Origin: Gemmatales bacterium
GTDB taxonomy: Bacteria > Planctomycetota > Planctomycetia > Gemmatales > HRBIN36
NCBI GenBank assembly: GCA_025060195.1
Contig: JANXCQ010000009.1
Location: 1-64,000 of the forward strand
Length of the DNA stretch: 64,000 nt
Reading direction: 5' to 3'
In this document: one piece after another, positions 50,778 through 61,409 of the stretch
Layout: each line of letters begins with the position of its first letter
How positions within the stretch are numbered: position 1 is the stretch's first letter
Position numbers and translations under genes: made by a program
Notes under the pieces: generated by a model
The model's input: only the letters and a program-made list of their open reading frames with translations
Database searches by the model: none
Told to the model about the DNA's origin: nothing

Positions 50778-51851
50778 TCAGGAAGTAGTGGCAGTCAGCG
50801 GCGGCGCGACCGCTGGTTTTTGAGCGGCGGCCGCCTGCTGTCGGCGATACCAAGCCACCGCCTCCCGCAGCCCCTTTTCCAGAGCCGACTCCGGTTGGTA
50901 GCCCAATTCACGCCGCGCTTTTTCGATGGAAAAATCGAGATGGAGTCCCAGGAACTTAACCCGCGCTCGAGTCAAACGCGGCGGCTCAGGACTGCCACGC
51001 CAACGAGCCCACGCCTCCATGGCGTAAGCCACAAGCCACGCTAACCAGCGGGGCACACGGCGCGACGGCGGCGGCAACTCAGCCACACGCGCCAGGGTTT
51101 CAAAGAAACGACGTTTACTCACATATTCGCCGTCGGTCAGGTTGTACACTTGCCCGATGGCCTGAGGCACTTCCGCGGCCAACAAAATCGCTTGCACCAA
51201 GTTACCGACGTAAATCGTATTCATCGCCTGCTCACCGCTCCCCAGGTAACGCACCTCTCCCTTAGCCAACGCCTCGAGCAATCGCGGCAAAACAGTGCGA
51301 TCACGTGCCCCATACACAAAACCGGGACGCAAAATTACGATCGGCACCGCGTATTGTTCCAGATATTGCCACGCTAAACGTTCGGCTTCAACCTTCGTTT
51401 GCGTATAGCCGTCAATGTGCCGTTCCGGCAACGGTTCGCTTTCATCGGTACCGTAATGATCACGAGCCGCATAGACGCCCAAACTACTTATATGAATGAA
51501 ACGACGAATGGGCTGACGTCGCGCCGCTTCGAGCAACTGGCGCAAGCCTTCTACATTGACGCGACGGTAGTCGTCTACAGGCCCCCAATCCCCAACACGC
51601 GCCGCACAGTGCACGATCAGCTGCACGTCCCTGCACGCCTGCTCCAATGCGGCAACGTCGCACAGATCGCCGCGGACGATTTCCACTCCCCGCGCTTCCA
51701 GGGCCGAAACGTCGCTCGCTGGCCGCGCCAATGCCACCACAGCCTGATTCCGTTGCACCAGCGCCTCGACGACATGGCTGCCAATGAAGCCCGTCGCGCC
51801 TGTAACCAGCCACTTTTCCCGATGGTTCGCGGTTTCGTGAAGCATGCACAT
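50778..51851 (-). CDS. NAD-dependent epimerase/dehydratase (3-beta-HSD-like SDR)
   Basis: 'WLVTGATGFIGSHVVEALVQRNQAVVALAR', 'DGYTQTKVEAERLAWQYLEQYAVPIVILRPGFVYG'. Confidence 0.88.
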   Translation of the reverse strand: MCMLHETANHREKWLVTGATGFIGSHVVEALVQRNQAVVALARPASDVSALEARGVEIVRGDLCDVAALEQACRDVQLIVHCAARVGDWGPVDDYRRVNVEGLRQLLEAARRQPIRRFIHISSLGVYAARDHYGTDESEPLPERHIDGYTQTKVEAERLAWQYLEQYAVPIVILRPGFVYGARDRTVLPRLLEALAKGEVRYLGSGEQAMNTIYVGNLVQAILLAAEVPQAIGQVYNLTDGEYVSKRRFFETLARVAELPPPSRRVPRWLAWLVAYAMEAWARWRGSPEPPRLTRARVKFLGLHLDFSIEKARRELGYQPESALEKGLREAVAWYRRQQAAAAQKPAVAPPLTATTS

Positions 51852-51931
51852 ATCATAGCAGGCGGAACCGATTCAGGCACGCCGGGGATTGTCTTGACCG
51901 AGAACATACTCCGAAGTTATAGCAGCCTGCA

Positions 51932-52906
51932 TTGCGGCAGCAGATCGAGTTAACAAAGGCATGGATGATGCCCATGATCGCACGTTATGAGGCCCTGGCG
52001 CGACGAGAAAGCTTAACAACGCCGATCGCGCTGCCGACCTGGTACGACGTACCCTGCCCCGTTTGTGGCAACGACCAAGCCGATATTGTCTTACAGGCAC
52101 CGAGTTGGCACGAATCGGAACCACGCCTCTACGCCGTCGTGCAATGTCGAGCCTGTGCCACGTGGTACACGAATCCATTGCCACAGAACCACGGCCAATC
52201 GCCCGAAATCACCATTGCAGGGAAGCCAGACCCGTTCCATGCCCAGCTCGCTTACACCTTGCCACGACCTCCTGCAGCCGGCAACTGGTTACTACACTTC
52301 GGTCCGTTAAATACAGCCTGGCTGACCCAAATGCGCCAACGCGGCTGGCAAGTCGTGGCCTGGAGGGAACGATCGTCAGAAATACCATCGGCCTGGTACG
52401 CTCACGGAGGCCTAGCTGTGTTCGGCGCGCTGGATGAGTTGGCCCCAAGTTGCCGCCACCAGATCGCCGCGATCACGGCCTACGATTGGTTCGAGCGCCA
52501 GGAGCTACTCCGGCAGATTCTCGAGCATTGGCATACATTACTGCATCCTAACGGTTGGCTCCTGCTCGCCGTGCCGAACCTCGACAGCGCCGGTTTCCTC
52601 ACGTTCGGCAGCCTGTGGCGTGGGTTGGATTTGCCGCATCGCCGCGTCCACTTTCGCGCAGGTACTCTGAGCCAATTCTTAGTGCAGACGGGTTGGCACA
52701 TACGCCGAATCCGCACCTTAGCCTGTGCCCCATGGCTACGCCAATCCGCCCAGCGTACCTGGCAGGAGTGCGCTCCGCATCGACGGAACTGGAATCGCCT
52801 TCGGTTATGGTGGCGCACCAGTTGGCTCAATCAGGCCTGGCTTACCAGCACCAGTCCGTGGTTCGGTCAAGGCGACTGGCTTATCGTCCTCGCGCAGCCT
52901 CACTAG
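51932..52906 (+). CDS. Zn-ribbon-containing methyltransferase-like protein
   Basis: 'VPCPVCGNDQADIVLQ...VVQCRACATWYTNPLP' and 'LHPNGWLLLAVPNLDSAGFLTFGSLWRGLDLPHRRVHFRAGTLSQFLVQTGW'. Confidence 0.75.
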   Translation: MRQQIELTKAWMMPMIARYEALARRESLTTPIALPTWYDVPCPVCGNDQADIVLQAPSWHESEPRLYAVVQCRACATWYTNPLPQNHGQSPEITIAGKPDPFHAQLAYTLPRPPAAGNWLLHFGPLNTAWLTQMRQRGWQVVAWRERSSEIPSAWYAHGGLAVFGALDELAPSCRHQIAAITAYDWFERQELLRQILEHWHTLLHPNGWLLLAVPNLDSAGFLTFGSLWRGLDLPHRRVHFRAGTLSQFLVQTGWHIRRIRTLACAPWLRQSAQRTWQECAPHRRNWNRLRLWWRTSWLNQAWLTSTSPWFGQGDWLIVLAQPH

Positions 52907-53622
52907 GAGCACTCCTCGAGCCGCTCCCAATAACCCCCCGGGCGACGCACCTCGCAAGGCCGAAAATTCGCCTTGTATTCCAGCGACCGGCAACCCCGCA
53001 CATAAAAACCGAGATAAACATATTGCATGCCGCGTCGTCGCGCCTCCTCGATCAAACTCAGGATGTTCCAAGTTCCCAGGGAATATCGGCGATAATCCGG
53101 GTCGTAAAAGAAGTAAATGGCCGATAGACCATGCGGCACCACGTCCACGTAACCCACGCCCACGAGCCGACCATCGCGGTAATACTGCCACTCTTCCGTG
53201 GGCAGCGGATTATCCACAAAGGAAGCGATGTAAGCAAATCGGCTATATCCCTCGGCCTCAGGCCAACCCTTATGCTCCGCCTGGAAAGCATGAAAGCGCT
53301 GGTAGAGTTCCCATTTCTCCCGGGAAAAACTCGGCAGGGTGATTCTGCGTTCAGTCAGTCCCTGATTGGCCTTGGCGCAACGCCGTTGGCTCCGATTGGG
53401 CCGAAATTCCTCGACCAGCACCCGCAGCGACTGGCAGGCAAAACACTTTGGACAGCGATTGCGAAACAACGAGTGGCCAAAACGCCGCCAGCCCTCCTCC
53501 AAACGACGCTGGTACTCCGCAGGCGTCAGGCGGCTCACCAACTCATATTCGAGACGCCAAGTCTGCTCCGGCAAATAACTGCATGGTTCCAGCGGACCGT
53601 AATAGCGCGTCGTCATGGACAC
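52903..53622 (-). CDS. Arginyl/leucyl-tRNA--protein transferase (Ate/Bpt family)
   Basis: 'EPCSYLPEQTWRLEYELVSRLTPAEYQRRLEEGWRRFGHSLFRNRCPKCFACQSLRVLVEEF', 'AIYFFYDPDYRRYSLGTWNILSLIEEARRRGMQYVYLGFYVRGCRSLEYKANFRPCEV'. Confidence 0.93.
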   Translation of the reverse strand: MSMTTRYYGPLEPCSYLPEQTWRLEYELVSRLTPAEYQRRLEEGWRRFGHSLFRNRCPKCFACQSLRVLVEEFRPNRSQRRCAKANQGLTERRITLPSFSREKWELYQRFHAFQAEHKGWPEAEGYSRFAYIASFVDNPLPTEEWQYYRDGRLVGVGYVDVVPHGLSAIYFFYDPDYRRYSLGTWNILSLIEEARRRGMQYVYLGFYVRGCRSLEYKANFRPCEVRRPGGYWERLEECS

Positions 53623-53910
53623 TCCGAACGCAGCTCGCCCCCGGCCACAGCATCGTTTAGAGCATTATAAAACGTGCGCTGACCCTGCCGCCAACTAAAC
53701 ACGCCCGCCGCCACCGTGAAAAAGGACCGCTACGCCCGGAACCAACCACGGCCCCCCTGGCCCCACTCCCAGGCCTGGTAAGAGGAACGCGAAAAGTGAC
53801 CACTACGCCCGCTGCTCACCACGAAGCACGCAAATAGTCAAACCGACGAAATGAGCTCATGGGCATCTTCGATGACTCATATCCACGTTGGAGCGGTATG
53901 GGCCCCAAAT

Positions 53911-54362
53911 GTCGAGAGAATGTTCCTAACCGATTGGCGGAGTGGACTATTGAGCATCAACCATGTCCAGGGAGATGGTATCTTAGGCCGACGCAGAGTG
54001 ATAGCGGTGCAGCCAGTTTGTTGGGGGCCTATTTCACTAAGGCTTACGTCCATCGGCCAGGTATCGCAGATAAGTGACAGGCAGTTGAAGGCGGCGGATT
54101 AGCCATGTCTGTGGGAGTGTGACTAAGTGAAGTAACGACTAATACTCGTCGGTCATCCCGCTGAGGTAAGTACCCTTAGAGTTCGGGCAGGTGTGACTAC
54201 GGGAATTAGTGATTAGTACTCGTCGGGACGGTATGCGAGATAAACATCGAAAGTTCATTCTGAACCGAATGGCCGTGTGGCTGATGTAGAATTACTCTTG
54301 TCCAAGCAGGGCGCATCTTACGCCAATCCAGAGCGATGGTTGTGCACCGATTTATTGAGGTG
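53911..54362. repeat. Diverged direct repeats in decayed intergenic DNA
   Basis: GTGTGACTA...ACTCGTCGG at 54117 and 54191 (74 bp apart); a longer, more diverged similarity between ~53911-54029 and ~54244-54362. Confidence 0.45.
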
Positions 54363-54457
54363 TTTGTCTAATTGTTCATGCCATAAATCGGGGCAGTGTC
54401 ATAGGCAAATATAGAGATATTACAGCAAGCTGATGTGTTAGGGCGTATATTGCGTGA

Positions 54458-55549
54458 TTAATCATTTGAATCGGGGTCGGGGCGGTGTAGGCCGTACTCG
54501 GTCATTTTCTTATATAGCGTGTTGCGGTTGATGCCGAGTCGGGCGGCGGCTTTGATTTGGGTGTAGTGACATTCGCGGAGTACCTGGTGGATTAGTTCGC
54601 GTTCCAGACCGCCGACGAGCCAGTCATAGAGCTTGCCGGAGCTTGCTTCGTGCTCGCGTAACCCTGCCTCTACCAGCCGCGTGATTAGTTCGCTTACGGA
54701 TTCGCGATGGTTCCGTGGACGGCGGAGGCGATATGGCGTGTGTAATTGCTCGCGAATCATTTCGGCGGTGATTTGGTCGCCCTGGCAGAGCACCACTGCG
54801 CGCTCGATGTCGTTTTCCAGTTCGCGGACATTGCCGGGCCAATCGTGCTGCATGAGCAATTCCAGCGCCTCCGGCTCGAACCCGCGGATTTCTTTCTGGT
54901 TCTCCTGGCAGTAACGTCGAAGGAAAAACTCGGCCAGGGCGGGGATGTCGTCCTTACGTTCTCGCAGGGGCGGCAGGTAAATCGGCACGACGTTGAGGCG
55001 GTAATATAAATCGTCGCGGAAGCGGCCTGCTTCGACTTCTGCTTCCAATTGGACGTTGGTGGCGGCGATTACTCGGGTGTCCACGCGAATGGTGCGACTG
55101 TCGCCGACGCGTTCGAATTCCTGGTCCTGCAACACGCGGAGCAGTTTGACCTGTAACTTCGGACTCATGCTGGAGATTTCGTCGAGGAAGATGGTGCCGG
55201 TGTGCGCAGCTTCGAAGCGGCCGGTTTTGTTGTCCACGGCTCCAGTAAACGCGCCTTTGACGTGGCCGAACAGTTCGCTTTCCAGCAGCGTTTCCGTGAG
55301 GGCGCCGCAATTGACGCGGATATAGGGACCGTCGGCGCGGGGGCTGAGTTGGTGAATCGCTTTAGCGATCAGCTCTTTGCCTGTGCCGGTTTCGCCCACG
55401 ATGAGGACGGTGGCTTTGGTCGGTGCGACCAGTCGTACCAGGCGATAGACTTGCCGCATCGCGGGGCTGGTGCCGACGATGTCCGGCAGCGGCGCATCCA
55501 GAGGTTCGCTCATCCGCGGTTTTGACCAGGTCATCAACGGGGCACCCAT
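54458..55549 (-). CDS. Sigma-54-dependent transcriptional activator (AAA+ / Fis-type HTH, no receiver domain)
   Basis: '[53 protein letters not shown]', '[24 protein letters not shown]', C-terminal '[24 protein letters not shown]'. Confidence 0.95.
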   Translation of the reverse strand: MGAPLMTWSKPRMSEPLDAPLPDIVGTSPAMRQVYRLVRLVAPTKATVLIVGETGTGKELIAKAIHQLSPRADGPYIRVNCGALTETLLESELFGHVKGAFTGAVDNKTGRFEAAHTGTIFLDEISSMSPKLQVKLLRVLQDQEFERVGDSRTIRVDTRVIAATNVQLEAEVEAGRFRDDLYYRLNVVPIYLPPLRERKDDIPALAEFFLRRYCQENQKEIRGFEPEALELLMQHDWPGNVRELENDIERAVVLCQGDQITAEMIREQLHTPYRLRRPRNHRESVSELITRLVEAGLREHEASSGKLYDWLVGGLERELIHQVLRECHYTQIKAAARLGINRNTLYKKMTEYGLHRPDPDSND

Positions 55550-55736
55550 CTTCGAGCGGCACTGTGTGGCGAAGCGGTTTGTGCTCGGCGCTGCGTCGGT
55601 GGTGAAGGGCTGTCTTATTTTTTACTTGCCCATTGTATCATAATCCTGAATCCTGACGGGCGTCGTGGAAGCGTATCGTCTTAGCTGTCTCCGATGCGCG
55701 CTAGCGAGGCGCTTTGGATACGGGAGGAACCGAGCG

Positions 55737-57017
55737 GTGTCGGCGGGCGTGTGGGATAAGGTGTATATTGTTGGTGTCGGTGCGGATGGTTGGGCCGGGC
55801 TGACGGCCCATGCCCGACGTTTGCTCGAAGAAGCGGAAGTGATCCTCGCCTCGGATAACGTCTTGCCCTTATTACCACGGTTGTCGGCTGAGACGATAAC
55901 GGTAGGCAACGATTTGGTCCGGCTCGTTCAACTGGTGCAACAGCATGAGTCGCGGAGGACTGTGGTGCTGACTAGTGGGGATCCGTTGTTTTATGGTGTG
56001 GCTAAGTATTTGTGCGACCGCTTGGGTAAGGAGCGGTTTGAGATTGTGCCTCACGTCAGCACCATGCAATTAGCCTTTGCACGGATCAAGGAAAGCTGGG
56101 AGGACGCTTATCTGACCAATTTGGCAACGCATCCGTTGGAAGAGGTGCTCGAGCGCATCCGCACTGCCGAGACCGTGGGCCTTTTCACCACGGAGCAGTG
56201 TAATCCGTCGGTGGTGGCACGGGCGCTGTTGGAGCGGGGCATGGATTATTTCACGGCCGCGGTGTGTGAAAATTTGGGTATGCCAAACGAACGCGTTACT
56301 CAGGGCGAGCTTCACGAAATTGCTGAGATGGAGTTTGCTCCGCTTAATGTGCTTATTCTCAAACGTAAGCCCCATCCTGTGCCGGCGCCACATCGGGTTG
56401 CAGGGTTTCGTCGTTTCGGCAATCCCGAATCGGCCTTTGCACAAAGCCAACTGAAGACGTCGCTGATCACCAAGGCGGAGGTGCGGGCTATCGCCCTGGC
56501 TTTGTTGGATCTTCAGCCGACCAGCACGGTCTGGGACATCGGGGCCGGTTCGGGCTCGGTCGCCATCGAAGCGGCGCAGTTGGCTGAGCATGGGCTTGTC
56601 TTCGCCATCGAACAAGACGCGGCCGATTACCATCTCATCCTGGCCAATTGTGAGCGTTTCGGTGTGCGGAATGTGCGGGCCATTCACGGTACGGCTCCTG
56701 CTATCTTTCGCGAGTTGCCTCGACCCGATGCGATATTCGTGGGCGGCACGGGGAAAGAAGTAAGCCGACTTCTTGAAGCTGCTTGGGAGGCATTATTGCC
56801 GGGGGGTCGGTTGGTCATCAACGTGGCCACGCTGGATACCTTGACGCGCATGTATGAGACGCTCCGCCGCTTTGGCCCGCCCGTTGAGGTGATGCTTATT
56901 CAGATCGCCAAAGGCGTTCAGCAGTTCGACTCCTTGCGCTTCGATGCCGAGAATCCGACGTTTTTGCTCTATATCTCCAAACCCCGCACCACGCCGCCGA
57001 TTGAGGTGGTCATTTAA
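55737..57017 (+). CDS. cobL: Bifunctional cobalt-precorrin-7 C5-methyltransferase / cobalt-precorrin-6B C15-methyltransferase (CbiET/CobL)
   Basis: 'VYIVGVGADGWAGLTAHARRLLEEAEVILAS', 'VVLTSGDPLFYGVAKYL', C-half 'VWDIGAGSGSVAIEAAQL'. GTG 55737 with GGAGG preferred over 55665. Confidence 0.9.
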   Translation: MSAGVWDKVYIVGVGADGWAGLTAHARRLLEEAEVILASDNVLPLLPRLSAETITVGNDLVRLVQLVQQHESRRTVVLTSGDPLFYGVAKYLCDRLGKERFEIVPHVSTMQLAFARIKESWEDAYLTNLATHPLEEVLERIRTAETVGLFTTEQCNPSVVARALLERGMDYFTAAVCENLGMPNERVTQGELHEIAEMEFAPLNVLILKRKPHPVPAPHRVAGFRRFGNPESAFAQSQLKTSLITKAEVRAIALALLDLQPTSTVWDIGAGSGSVAIEAAQLAEHGLVFAIEQDAADYHLILANCERFGVRNVRAIHGTAPAIFRELPRPDAIFVGGTGKEVSRLLEAAWEALLPGGRLVINVATLDTLTRMYETLRRFGPPVEVMLIQIAKGVQQFDSLRFDAENPTFLLYISKPRTTPPIEVVI

Positions 57018-57116
57018 GGAAGACAAGATCTTCGGCTCAGTGGCATCACCTCGTCTGCATACAATGCGAAACGACGGCAGCCGACTGCGATTGTCCGGAG
57101 CACCTGAGGTCGAGTC

Positions 57117-57515
57117 ATGAAACAGCATTCGCCGCGATTCCTGCAACTGGTCGCCGAAGCACGGCAACGGATTCGGGAGCTGACCATCGAGCAAGTGTGC
57201 GAAAAACTGCGGCGGGGCGACCGTTTTTATCTCATTGACGTGCGCGAAGAAAGCGAATACGCCCGCGACCATATCCCAGGGGCAATTCATCTCAGCAAAG
57301 GTGTCATCGAACGGGATATCGAACGGCTAATTCCTGATTGCGATGCGGAAATCGTGCTCTATTGCGGGGGCGGTTATCGCTCGGCCCTCGCCGCCGACAA
57401 CTTGCAGAAAATGGGCTACACGAACGTCTGGTCCATGTGGGGCGGCTATCGCGGTTGGAAGGAAGCGGGCCTACCGTTAGAGCCAGGCTCAGCTCCGACA
57501 GTGCCGCGTAAATAA
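57117..57515 (+). CDS. Rhodanese-like domain protein
   Basis: 'FYLIDVREESEYARDHIPGAIHLSKGVIERDIERLIPDCDAEIVLYCGGGYRSALAADNLQKMGYTNVWSMWGGYRGWKEAGLP'. Confidence 0.92.
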   Translation: MKQHSPRFLQLVAEARQRIRELTIEQVCEKLRRGDRFYLIDVREESEYARDHIPGAIHLSKGVIERDIERLIPDCDAEIVLYCGGGYRSALAADNLQKMGYTNVWSMWGGYRGWKEAGLPLEPGSAPTVPRK

Positions 57516-57539
57516 CCCTAGGCCCCGCTGGGCCGCAAT

Positions 57540-59419
57540 TCAGGGACGAGATATGTTACGTTGGGACGGGTTATACAGCTGGACGGAGCTGTCGCGGTCA
57601 TGGTGGCCGCCGTCGTCTTTCAGGTCCTTTCCGATCGAATAAATTGTGATGCCATCCGCGTGGTGCGACAATTTGAGTGGGTTCGGCCAATCGTAGGGAT
57701 CACGGGGCGCTTCCCGCAGGAAGTGAGGAACTAAATCCGACCAATCCCTGGGCCAAACGCCGTGGCGCAAGCGATACCGTTCCGCAGCCAGCGCTGCCAC
57801 GACGCTCGCCAACCGCGCCTGCCAGGATAAGCTGATTCGCAGCAAATAATCCCCATCCGGGTAAGGCAGCCTACTGACACCCCAACGCCTTGCCAACTTC
57901 AGGAGACGCTCGTCCACGACGGGAGTGGGCCCCAACTTGGCTAAGCGCTCGCGCGGCGATAATTGCTGCAACTGGTACCATTCGTTCTGAAGCCTGAGGC
58001 ACTCTGCGTGCCAACCGTAGATGGCAATCCGATACTGCGAAACTTGCTCCTCGAGGCGAGAACCGCAGCCGTCGAGGAAGCTGCGCCAATCTCCTTCAAA
58101 AAAGAGCCGAGCGAACAACATCTCTAGGTCTATATGATGTCTGTCCCTGCGTTTGAGCCACTGCCGCCAGGCTTCAGCGTCAGTTTCCAGAAGCGTGAGC
58201 AGTTGGTGAAAGCGCGCTCGTTCTGAACGGATCAGTTGGAGGCTGAGTGAGTCAAAGTCAAACCTTTCCAGCACGCTTTGGACACGCGCTAAAGTCCTCT
58301 CGGACAGGACGGCGCGATTGAGAGAGCAACGAACTGTCAATAGCAGATTCACGGGTTCCAGGGAATGGAATAGGCCATGGGGGAACGAAGGTAGCAACTG
58401 GTAGGGAGCCATCTGCTCCGCCAGATGGGCATGTACCAGTAAGCACCTTTCCAGTTCCTCGATTTGGCCCTTTTCCGCAAAGAGCAACGCATGATACCCG
58501 AGCACTTCGCAAACCATCCGATAAACACTCGCAGGTGTGGGGAAAGCATAATTTGCCTCATAGTCGTTCCAGGATCGAAACGGCCCATGCAAGGGTGGGT
58601 GAATGGCGCGAGAGCGAGTGGCTTGCTCTAAAGTCCCCAGAGCGTCTGGTACTAAGCCAGGCAATAACTCCAAGCGCTGCACCCATTCCGGCGGCAACCG
58701 CTCATTGGCCCTGGTCCCAGCGAGTCTCGTAGTATCAAAACGCACATCCTGGTGCCAACTGTGATAATCATTGAAGTAATCGCGATGAAAGCGTTCCAAC
58801 ACAGGCCAGCCGTTCTGGTCCGGGGGCACCTGTGGTACCTGTGCTACTAAATCCTCCCAACGCCAACCGGGATCGAGCGCATCGGTCTCCGCAAGCGCCC
58901 GTGCCAGGTCAGCTTTGCCCTGGAGCCAGATAAAGACGAGTGGCCCAGCCGTGAGGGACAAGGCCAAGGCGAGGATGGACAAGGCAGCGAACCACCACCA
59001 ACGCCACTTCTTTGGAGGTTTCGCGGTTGCATCGCTGCCTGGTCGCCTTCCCCCTTCTCCTGGGAAGGCGGCCCTTGGGGCATTTCCTGCCCCGGCATCG
59101 CCACTGACGCAGCAGACCGCGTTGCGCCCACCTCGGGATGCGAATCTTGCGATACGTCTGCCTTGGGGGCATCCGCCACGGTTCGCGCTGCTGGAGGCGT
59201 CGGCCCGACCGCGCTGCCAACCCCGCTCTCACGTGGAGCCGATACTCGAGCGGCGTCATCGGAATCTACTTGGCTAGACGCGATGGCCTGCCCCGGAGTG
59301 TCTCCCAACGCAGAGGCCAACGACAACTCGGCAGAATCGGAACGACAGCCCGCATTTTCCTGCGTCGCGTTAGCAGCGTCTGACCCTTGGTTGCGCCCGT
59401 CGCCCTGGCCAACACTCAT
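57540..59419 (-). pseudogene. Frameshifted membrane-anchored planctomycete protein (N-part ORF 58847..59419, C-part ORF 57540..58982)
   Basis: The C-part frame stays open upstream of its TTG as '...DATAKPPKKWRWWWFAALSILALALSLTAGPLVFIWL' (complete TM) back to a TGA at 59229-59231 with no start codon; the adjacent frame supplies a low-complexity hydrophilic N-terminus from 59419. Frames would join near a C5 run at 59050-59054. Confidence 0.55.
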
Positions 59420-59717
59420 GAAAATGCCCTCCCACGCTACCGTTTCCGAGTCTATTCTACCTATAACTCCAGGGGGTAACTATTTTTCCTGCCGTTCATG
59501 GCAACTACATTGCATCATCGAGAAAACTAGTTTGGCTATCAGCCAGATGAGCGAACTGTGCCCCTGAAGCAAGCGTCGGCCCGCCTTTCGGTAGTCTGCC
59601 ACTGGATTCCCAGTGCAGCGTGTAACCAAGTTAGGCTAACGGCAACTGGAAGAACAAAATGCCAACAGCCCGCTCAGCTACGACTGCTAGAGCCGCATTC
59701 GTCCTTAGCTTGGCTTG

Positions 59718-59920
59718 ATGAAAAATAAGCCGCGGATTACGCCGTTGAGCGCAGAGGAACGCACTGCGCTTCGTGATGTTACGCGTGCCGCACCCAGGCA
59801 TGAGCAAGCCAACGCTGAAGTCCGACGTACACCATCAGGACATCGAGGAGCCGCGTCCATTCTCTCCTGACGCTTTGGCGAGGGGGCCGAGCACCGTTGT
59901 TGGCGCGGAGTTACCAATTA
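59718..59920 (+). pseudogene. Possible N-terminal remnant of an IS630-type transposase
   Basis: 'MKNKPRITPLSAEERTALRDVTRAAPRHEQAN...' then, in a shifted frame, 'TLKSDVHHQDIEEPRPFSPDALARGPSTVV', reminiscent of 'LTAEERA.L...V..G.A.AR.L.HARILLKAD...IA.AL.VS..TV'. Confidence 0.3.
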
Positions 59921-59973
59921 GTTAGCATAGCCTAAGGACTCGCATTCCCACAAGGCAGGCACAAGGAGGATTC

Positions 59974-61050
59974 ATGAACCAAAAGCTATTGCTGTCCGTG
60001 GAACGCCTCGAGGACCGTTCTGTCCCCGCGGGGACAGTAACCATCAGCGGCTGGGGCGCCGGCAATCTCAACGTAGTTGGCGATGCCCAAGGCAACGAGA
60101 TCGAAATTATCGGGTCATCCAACAGCATTCAGATCAATGCCCAAGGCACTACCACCTTATCCTTAGGCACGATTCCCGCAGCTTGGGTCGTGTCAAGCAG
60201 CCCAACCCAAGTCGTTTTGCAGCCAACAACCACGCCTCTTTTAGGCCAACTGGTCCTTGATTTGAAAGCAGGCGACGATCAGGTGGGCGTCTTCGGATTG
60301 CAGGGATTGGTTCAGGCCAACGGCAACATTCTGATCATGCCGGGCGATGGCAACGATACCGTGCGGCTCGGCGGCGACGCCACGGCCAAGGCCCTGCTCA
60401 TCCGCGATAACCTCGGCAACGATGTCGTCCAACTGGATGCTGTTTCTGCGCGCGACCCGTCCCAGATCAGTTTGGGCGCTGGGAATGACAGTATTCTCAT
60501 CGCCGGCACCGGCACCATCTTCGACAGCGACTTGACACTGCTCACCGGTGCGGGCAGCGACCGGATTCGCTTCGTACCTGGTCAAAGTTGGATCAAAGGC
60601 AACCTATCGATTGATACTTCGGCCGCCATGGGAGACGGTGGCGACTCGGTTCTAGTAGACCATGCCGCCAGCGCCACGGCACCGCATACGCTGCGCGTCT
60701 CCGGCAGCACGACGATTAAGACTGGCAACGGTGCCGACTTGATCAGATTCGGGTCTGGCTCCGGGACCGGTCCCAGTGTGGACCTCGGCGGCGGCTCGAA
60801 TCCGACTACAATTGAAATGGGTAACGACAATGACCGTATCGGTATTCAGCGTGCTCAGTTCGCGCAACTAACTGTCAATCTTGGAAACGGCACCGACCAG
60901 GTGCTGAACAACTGGGGCAGTGCGAGCATGCTCGTGGCTGCCGGTTCGGTGCTCGATTTTGGTCCCCCGAATCCGCCTCTTGGCTCCGACTCCCCCCTGC
61001 CCTCAGGCTGGACATCGCCCCCAGGCCTGACCGTCTTCAATCATCCGTAG
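59974..61050 (+). CDS. Secreted beta-rich protein with N-terminal planctomycete 'VERLEDRSVPAG' motif
   Basis: Starts MNQKLLLSVERLEDRSVPAGTVTISG; then 'DGNDTVRLGGDATAKAL', 'GAGNDSILIAG', 'GNGADLIRFG' repeats. SD AAGGAGG. Confidence 0.8.
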   Translation: MNQKLLLSVERLEDRSVPAGTVTISGWGAGNLNVVGDAQGNEIEIIGSSNSIQINAQGTTTLSLGTIPAAWVVSSSPTQVVLQPTTTPLLGQLVLDLKAGDDQVGVFGLQGLVQANGNILIMPGDGNDTVRLGGDATAKALLIRDNLGNDVVQLDAVSARDPSQISLGAGNDSILIAGTGTIFDSDLTLLTGAGSDRIRFVPGQSWIKGNLSIDTSAAMGDGGDSVLVDHAASATAPHTLRVSGSTTIKTGNGADLIRFGSGSGTGPSVDLGGGSNPTTIEMGNDNDRIGIQRAQFAQLTVNLGNGTDQVLNNWGSASMLVAAGSVLDFGPPNPPLGSDSPLPSGWTSPPGLTVFNHP

Positions 61051-61409
61051 TGCGCTCTTTCCCCATCCGCCTTGACTCCCCGCATCGTTAACAAGATCCA
61101 CGGCCGAATATTGCTGTGCGTCAGTCCGTGTATTCTCCGGTCAGGTGAACAACCAGGCGACCCGGAAGACCAAGCCGTGCCCGCACCGTAGCATGATTAT
61201 GACAAATCCTGATGTGCGTGCCCGGACGTCGCAGCCTCCGCAGAAACGCCGCGTCGCACGGGGTAGACGCGACCCCCGTTGGCCAGGATCGCATCATGGA
61301 GCCCAGGACTCACAGACCCAGTTCCGCGTCGCCGGCAACTCCGCACCTGCCCGAACAGGTCTTACGCGCTGGGCGTGAAGCGGGTGCAGAAGGAGGCTGG
61401 ATGCAATAA

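Noticed and set aside
55665-55736. Upstream ATG extension of CobL
   Set aside because: The domain begins at 'WDKVYIVGVGADGW' and a GGAGG lies at proper distance from GTG 55737.
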